Part shown: positions 31,496 through 35,398 of the stretch, piece after piece
Layout of the letters: the number at the start of each line of letters is the position of its first letter
How positions within the stretch are numbered: the stretch's first letter is position 1
Source of the DNA: Fibrobacter sp.
Lineage (GTDB): Bacteria > Fibrobacterota > Fibrobacteria > Fibrobacterales > Fibrobacteraceae
NCBI GenBank assembly: GCA_024398935.1
Contig: JAKSIH010000030.1
Coordinates: 1-35,398 of the forward strand
Direction: 5' to 3'
Length of the DNA stretch: 35,398 bases
Notes under the pieces: model-generated
Told to the model about the DNA's origin: nothing
Seen by the model: only the letters and a program-made list of their open reading frames with translations
The model's database searches: none
Made by a program: the position numbers and the translations under genes

Positions 31496-32179
31496 CTAGA
31501 CACGAGATTTCGTCAGATCCGCCAGGATGGAATTCAGGTCCAGTAGATTCGGGATATAGAAATTCACCCAGCTAGGGACATCCGCTACTGGATTTACAAG
31601 GACAGTCGTCCATCCGCGAAGGTGGGCCGGTTCAAGATTACGGACCGAATCTTCCAGCAGGACTATGTCGGAAGGATTGACCGGCGTTCCGTTCCGGAAA
31701 AAATCTTCGGGCACTTTCCCCGCAAGATATTTCTCAACCTTGTCGTACGCACTGTCGTGAGGTTTCCCCACCCAGTCCATCTGCTTCAGGTCAAAGACAT
31801 CTTCAAAACAGTCCCTAATACCCATATGGTCCATGCCCGCTTCGCTCCAGTCCCTACGGCCATTGGTAAAGACAAAACGGCGACCGGGCAATTTCATAAT
31901 CAGATCCCTTTTTTCGGGAGAAGCCTTAGGGTACACCAGATATTCCGGCTGATGGATGAAATCAAAAAAGTCATCCGGATTTACCCCATGCATAGCCTGA
32001 AGGCCTGCCAAGGTAGTCCCGAAACGCAGCAGATAGTCCTTACGAATCTGATGAGCCGTTTCGTAGTCCACTCCCGTCGCATTCTTCACGGAAAGGGAAA
32101 TCCGTTCATCCAGGGATTCCAGGACATTCCTTTCATCGGCACCATACAAAGTCAAATCATAATCAAAAAGCCAGATCAT
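31496..32179 (-). CDS. HAD-superfamily hydrolase, pyrimidine 5'-nucleotidase-like
   Basis: 227 residues. HAD motif I FDYDLTLYG (D6, D8, T10), motif II FVFTNGR, then KPHDSAYDKVEKY (motif III Lys region) and motif IV IVLLEDSVRN. A helical cap lies between motifs I and II, as in the pyrimidine 5'-nucleotidase/SDT1 subfamily, which dephosphorylates UMP, CMP or their analogues. The gene begins 5 bp after dgt, so nucleotide pool control is a reasonable joint theme: dgt takes triphosphate off dNTPs, this enzyme would act on monophosphates. Substrate is inferred. Confidence 0.85.
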   Translation of the reverse strand: MIWLFDYDLTLYGADERNVLESLDERISLSVKNATGVDYETAHQIRKDYLLRFGTTLAGLQAMHGVNPDDFFDFIHQPEYLVYPKASPEKRDLIMKLPGRRFVFTNGRRDWSEAGMDHMGIRDCFEDVFDLKQMDWVGKPHDSAYDKVEKYLAGKVPEDFFRNGTPVNPSDIVLLEDSVRNLEPAHLRGWTTVLVNPVADVPSWVNFYIPNLLDLNSILADLTKSRV

Positions 32180-32184
32180 AAAAG

Positions 32185-33492
32185 CTAGTATCCCATAGCA
32201 AGCCCGCCAATCTGACGAGCTAAGTAGGTTGCATAGTTATCGGTCATGCCACTTACGAAGTCCAGTACTTGATGGTAGGCTTCGGCAGCAGTAACGCTCT
32301 GCCCGATTTTTGCCTGGCCAATCAGCCGGACGATGCGGTCTGCCCGATAAGAATTCTTCCCGTTCTTGCGGAAATCATAAACGCCATTGATGAAGGCATC
32401 CAGCACCGTACTTAAGGTGGTATAGCTGCCCACTTCCAGTTCCGTTTTTCGGCGGTCCGGATAAATGCGCTCCACACCCAGGCGCTTTGCAATGCGAATA
32501 CCTTCCATCACTTCGGAACGGGAAAGATCCGTCAGGTGCTTTATCGGTTCGAGAGACATAATCTTGTCGTAATTCCTGACGAAAGTAAGGGCCACATCAT
32601 CGATCAAGTTCTGAATAGCAAGACCACGAATACTGCTGAGGAAATCTCGGAAGTTCTGTCCATTTTCCTGATACTCTCGGTCAATATCCACATCGGGGCC
32701 GCAAAGGTAACAGAACATATCCCTGACATCACCAAAGGAAAGGATTCCAAGTTCAATGGCATCTTCCACATCCAGAATGCTATAGCAAATATCGTCGGCG
32801 GCTTCCATCAGGTAAACCAGGGGGTGGCGGGCCCACTTGCCTGTTTCCAGTTCGGGGATTCCCAAGGTATAGGCGGTATTACGATAGAGATCAGCTTCTG
32901 TAGAGAATAGGCTGGTGGGAGTGCCAAACTTCGCCAACTGAGGATACTTGATCATAGCCCCGATAGTTGCGTAGGTAAGACGCATTCCCCCATCCAGAAA
33001 ATGGTACTCCAACTTACTCAGGATGCGGTGTCCCTGTGCGTTACCGTCAAAATTTTCGAAGTCCGCAACTTCATCCGGTCTCAGATCCTGCATGGGAGCG
33101 GAATGACGGTTCTTACGGAACCATTCGCGGATAGCCGCTTCACCAGCATGGCCGAAAGGCGGGTTTCCAATATCATGGGCAAGACAAGCAGACTGAACAA
33201 TGGTGCCAAACTGATATTCGTTTACATACTTAGGCAAATGTTGCTTAATCAGGTGATACACCGTAATGGCAAGGCTACGCCCCACACTACTGACTTCTAG
33301 GCTATGGGTCAATCGGCTGTGAACATGATCGTTCACGGAAAAAGGATGAACTTGAGTCTTACGGCCTAGACGTCGAAAAGCCGTAGAGAAAACAATACGG
33401 TCATAATCGCGATGAAAATCGGAACGGTTCGGATCCTGGTCGGCAGGATGTCCGTAACGCGTGGCGGAAAGCAAGGTATCCCATTGTAGCAT
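32185..33492 (-). CDS. dgt: dGTP triphosphohydrolase (dNTPase), HD family
   Basis: 435 residues. Converts dGTP (or other dNTPs) to deoxynucleoside plus triphosphate. HD-domain metal ligands are visible as RLTHSLEVSSVGR (first His), AHDIGNPPFGHAGE (His-Asp) and EAADDICYSILDVEDA (later Asp). RDYDRIVFSTAFRRLGRKTQV is the usual N-terminal substrate-binding block. Longer than the archaeal/type-2 forms and a little shorter than E. coli Dgt (505). First gene of a four-gene operon. Upstream on the minus strand, TTCACT-N17-TACATT ends seven bases before the ATG, a weaker version of the leaderless geometry seen at 1305 and 24517, and its -35 lies in a 7-bp repeat array. Confidence 0.95.
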   Translation of the reverse strand: MLQWDTLLSATRYGHPADQDPNRSDFHRDYDRIVFSTAFRRLGRKTQVHPFSVNDHVHSRLTHSLEVSSVGRSLAITVYHLIKQHLPKYVNEYQFGTIVQSACLAHDIGNPPFGHAGEAAIREWFRKNRHSAPMQDLRPDEVADFENFDGNAQGHRILSKLEYHFLDGGMRLTYATIGAMIKYPQLAKFGTPTSLFSTEADLYRNTAYTLGIPELETGKWARHPLVYLMEAADDICYSILDVEDAIELGILSFGDVRDMFCYLCGPDVDIDREYQENGQNFRDFLSSIRGLAIQNLIDDVALTFVRNYDKIMSLEPIKHLTDLSRSEVMEGIRIAKRLGVERIYPDRRKTELEVGSYTTLSTVLDAFINGVYDFRKNGKNSYRADRIVRLIGQAKIGQSVTAAEAYHQVLDFVSGMTDNYATYLARQIGGLAMGY

Positions 33493-33506
33493 GGGATTAA
33501 ATGTAG

Positions 33507-33590
33507 AAAATTAACAATTAACAGTGAACAGTGAACAATGAAGAGTGAAGAGTGAAGAGTGAACAATTAATAATGAAAGATGAAGGATGA
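33507..33590. repeat. 7-bp degenerate tandem repeat array, 12 units
   Basis: Units in strict 7-bp register, such as ACAATTA, ACAGTGA, ACAGTGA, ACAATGA, AGAGTGA (three times), ATAATGA, AAGATGA, AGGATGA. It is followed by a GGAGC-GAA-GCTCC hairpin (33599-33611) and a second short run of AGTGAAC units near 33646-33662. It is the mirror type of the array at 3479-3527 and fills most of the spacer between dgt and the ResB-CcsA gene. Confidence 0.85.
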
Positions 33591-33691
33591 AGCCTCTAGG
33601 AGCGAAGCTCCGACCTCATACCTCAAGCGGAGCGTACCTCAAAATGAGTGAACAGTGAACAATGTTGTGAGCGAGGCTTCGCGGTACCTTT

Positions 33692-35398
33692 TTAGCGGTT
33701 CCTTTTCTTTGAGGCGATTAGGCAAATCACAAGGGAGTCTACGATTACAAAGCCGGCCAGCCACATTACGGTTCCGCTTTGGAAGCCATAGCTATGAAGC
33801 CCGACTCCCAGCAAGTTAATGCCAAACCAGCAAAGAAGCGTGACGATAACATTGAAGGAATTGAACAAGGCAAAGCCCTTTGCCGAGACAAGGCGTCCAC
33901 CGCGGAGGTGTAGTCCTAGCATCGTCCAAAGGCAAACGAAAAGAGCACCACATTCCTTCGGGTCAAAGCCCCAGAAACGACCCCAGGCAAAATCCGCCCA
34001 CACGCCCCCAAGAAGGGTGCCAAGGATAGTAAGGCAAGCTCCAAAAGCAAGAGTACCGAAAAGAAGCCTGTTTATGTTCTGGAGTTGTTCCGAAATTTCG
34101 GCGAGTCGAGTTTCGCGGAACAAGGCCACATGGGCTACAATCCCAGACAAGATAACACCAGCAAATCCTAGAGCGATTGTAAACACATGTAGTGTCAAAA
34201 AAATACTGGAATTCAACACCGCGGGAATAGGCTGAAACAAGTCACCCGGTTCCAGAATAAACTTGGCAAAGAACAGCAAGATCGCCGCCATCACAGTCAC
34301 AGGAATGATGAGAGAGAAAGTCCGCTTTTTGCAGAAGATGAAAGCACCGAACTCAAAACTTTCCAGCAACATGGCGACCAAAAGTACGATTTCATATAAA
34401 CTGGAAAGAGGCGGGCGACTCGTAATGTAAAGACGCAGGGCAAATGCTATGGAGAGCGTCACCGCCACAGCCGCCGATGCCGAGTTCGCCGCCACATCAA
34501 GCGCACGCTTCTTGAAAACGGAATTGACGGAAGCCAGGATGCAGCCTAGGAACGCCAGGATAAAAGCGACAAGGGCGAAGTTGGCGTGGTTATAGAAAAC
34601 TTCTGCCTTAAATTTTTTTGTCTGTGCCGGAGTTGCCTCAGCTACCTTAAAGTCGCCTCGCTGTATAGATTCAAAAAGTTGCACATTAGAAAGCAAACGT
34701 TTCATTTCGGCTGTAGCCGGATGGTCATCGTTGCGGCTTGCATAGATTTCCAGTTGAGAGCGAGAGGCTTTTAAATCATTGTAGCTGACATAACGTTCGC
34801 CTTCAGGCAAATTCAGCGCTTGCAGGACATCACTGCGCAGAACCTTGAAGATTTTTTCTTCTAAAACAAACTTCTCAAAATCTGAAATTTGAATAAAATA
34901 CAAAATGTTACATGCAGAGCCATCCGCAAAGCTGCCTTTATGAGTCACGCGACCACTAAATTCATTCAAAACCCCACGAGCAAAAGAATCAAAGGGCCGC
35001 AAAACACCATTTACAAGCACAGGGTCTTCTGGATAATCAAGAACTCCAGCGGATACACTATCAGGGATAAATATGATTTCAGTCGCATTTGCTCTAGGAA
35101 CGCAAACCAAGCCCGCCATAACGATTAAAAGTGCCGGCAAAGCCTTTACCACATTCGTTCCAGCCCCCGCGGGACTTCTATGACTATTACGGACCTTCGC
35201 CACATAATGGAAAATCATGCTCAGCAGGAACAAAATCATAAAGGCGTAAGGCACAAACTTAAAAGGATCGTAGGTGGCGGTGTAAAGATCTACCTTCACA
35301 CCAAACATATCCACCTGACCCTTATAGAAAATAAAGTAAGGGTAGCCCTCCCCCACCTGCACCGCCGAGGTATTCAAGCTATCGTCAACGGTGTAAAA
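33692..35398 (-). CDS. ccsA: ResB-CcsA cytochrome c biogenesis protein, C-terminal part
   Basis: Partial: the frame is open to the window edge, so the N-terminus is missing; a TTG at 35377 is not a convincing start. The visible first ~55 residues (VDMFGVKVDLYTATYDPFKF then a TM helix) look like the end of a ResB domain. Next come a second TM, an extracytoplasmic stretch of ~180 residues, and about eight TM helices of CcsA, with the heme-handling WWD-like motif WGRFWGFDPKE (nt ~33955-33990) and conserved His in LTLHVFTIALGF and GINLLGVGLHSYGF. System II proteins attach heme to c-type cytochromes outside the membrane. The motif has WGFDPKE where the usual form is WxWDPKE. Confidence 0.9.
   Translation of the reverse strand, partial: FYTVDDSLNTSAVQVGEGYPYFIFYKGQVDMFGVKVDLYTATYDPFKFVPYAFMILFLLSMIFHYVAKVRNSHRSPAGAGTNVVKALPALLIVMAGLVCVPRANATEIIFIPDSVSAGVLDYPEDPVLVNGVLRPFDSFARGVLNEFSGRVTHKGSFADGSACNILYFIQISDFEKFVLEEKIFKVLRSDVLQALNLPEGERYVSYNDLKASRSQLEIYASRNDDHPATAEMKRLLSNVQLFESIQRGDFKVAEATPAQTKKFKAEVFYNHANFALVAFILAFLGCILASVNSVFKKRALDVAANSASAAVAVTLSIAFALRLYITSRPPLSSLYEIVLLVAMLLESFEFGAFIFCKKRTFSLIIPVTVMAAILLFFAKFILEPGDLFQPIPAVLNSSIFLTLHVFTIALGFAGVILSGIVAHVALFRETRLAEISEQLQNINRLLFGTLAFGACLTILGTLLGGVWADFAWGRFWGFDPKECGALFVCLWTMLGLHLRGGRLVSAKGFALFNSFNVIVTLLCWFGINLLGVGLHSYGFQSGTVMWLAGFVIVDSLVICLIASKKRNR

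Noticed and set aside
32185..33492. dgt with the nearby AAA/DUF4143 ATPase as a phage-defence set
   Set aside because: They are 31 kb apart; dgt sits in a housekeeping-like operon and no nuclease, toxin or sensor partner is next to either gene.

Overview
The window looks like chromosomal DNA of a Fibrobacter species or close relative (Fibrobacterota). Three protein families first defined as Fibrobacter succinogenes paralogous families are recognisable: a FISUMP-domain lipoprotein (TIGR02145 type), four ~920-residue lipoproteins of the TIGR02171 type, and a TIGR02147-type regulator. Poly-serine linkers after lipoboxes, a secreted GH5 endoglucanase with a C-terminal sorting-like module, and an LptD homologue also fit a cellulolytic, outer-membrane-bearing rumen or gut bacterium. 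Family assignments come from motif recognition only; no search was run.

Layout. 166-4770 (minus): DUF4143-type AAA ATPase, FISUMP lipoprotein, SpoU/TrmH RNA methyltransferase and an exported TolB-like beta-propeller protein, separated by repeat-rich spacers. 4992-6425 (plus): GH5 endoglucanase with its own terminator. 6511-24517 (minus): an 18-kb run of ten co-directional genes with mostly tiny or overlapping junctions. In transcription order these are a TIGR02147 regulator, two poly-Ser lipoproteins, an AlgJ/AlgX-like lipoprotein, a membrane-anchored transglutaminase-like protein, four tandem TIGR02171 lipoproteins, and a GT-C-like polytopic membrane protein. 24741-25373 (plus): rdgB. 25374-25814: a repeat-filled convergent spacer. 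25815-28277 (minus): lptD. 28360-28530 (plus): a 56-residue zinc-ribbon protein. 28592-33492 (minus): PDZ protein, then (upstream) an operon of dgt, HAD nucleotidase, znuB-like permease and an exported unknown. 33692-35398 (minus): the C-terminal part of a ResB-CcsA cytochrome c biogenesis protein that continues past the window.

The most interesting part is the 6511-24517 run. Each TIGR02171 protein combines an FGE-sulfatase-like fold without the catalytic cysteines, a TolB/WD40-like propeller, and an SGNH-like C-terminal domain with GSSR and D-x-D-H-type motifs. The AlgJ-like partner keeps a DxH...GDS triad. Together with the GT-C-like membrane protein this suggests an uncharacterised envelope machine that modifies a surface glycan or protein. 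The run starts from a TTGACA-N17-TATATT promoter whose -35 lies inside a perfect 11-bp inverted repeat. A second dyad with the same TGTATCAT half-site lies in the same divergent region, so a TIGR02147 autoregulatory operator is a testable idea.

The non-coding DNA is also distinctive. There are five arrays of degenerate 7-bp repeats, a 139-bp tandem stem-loop element beside lptD, and an interspersed CTAGATCCTTCG/CGCTCAGGATGAC element that occurs between genes and, in frame, inside the poly-Ser coding region of the FISUMP lipoprotein.
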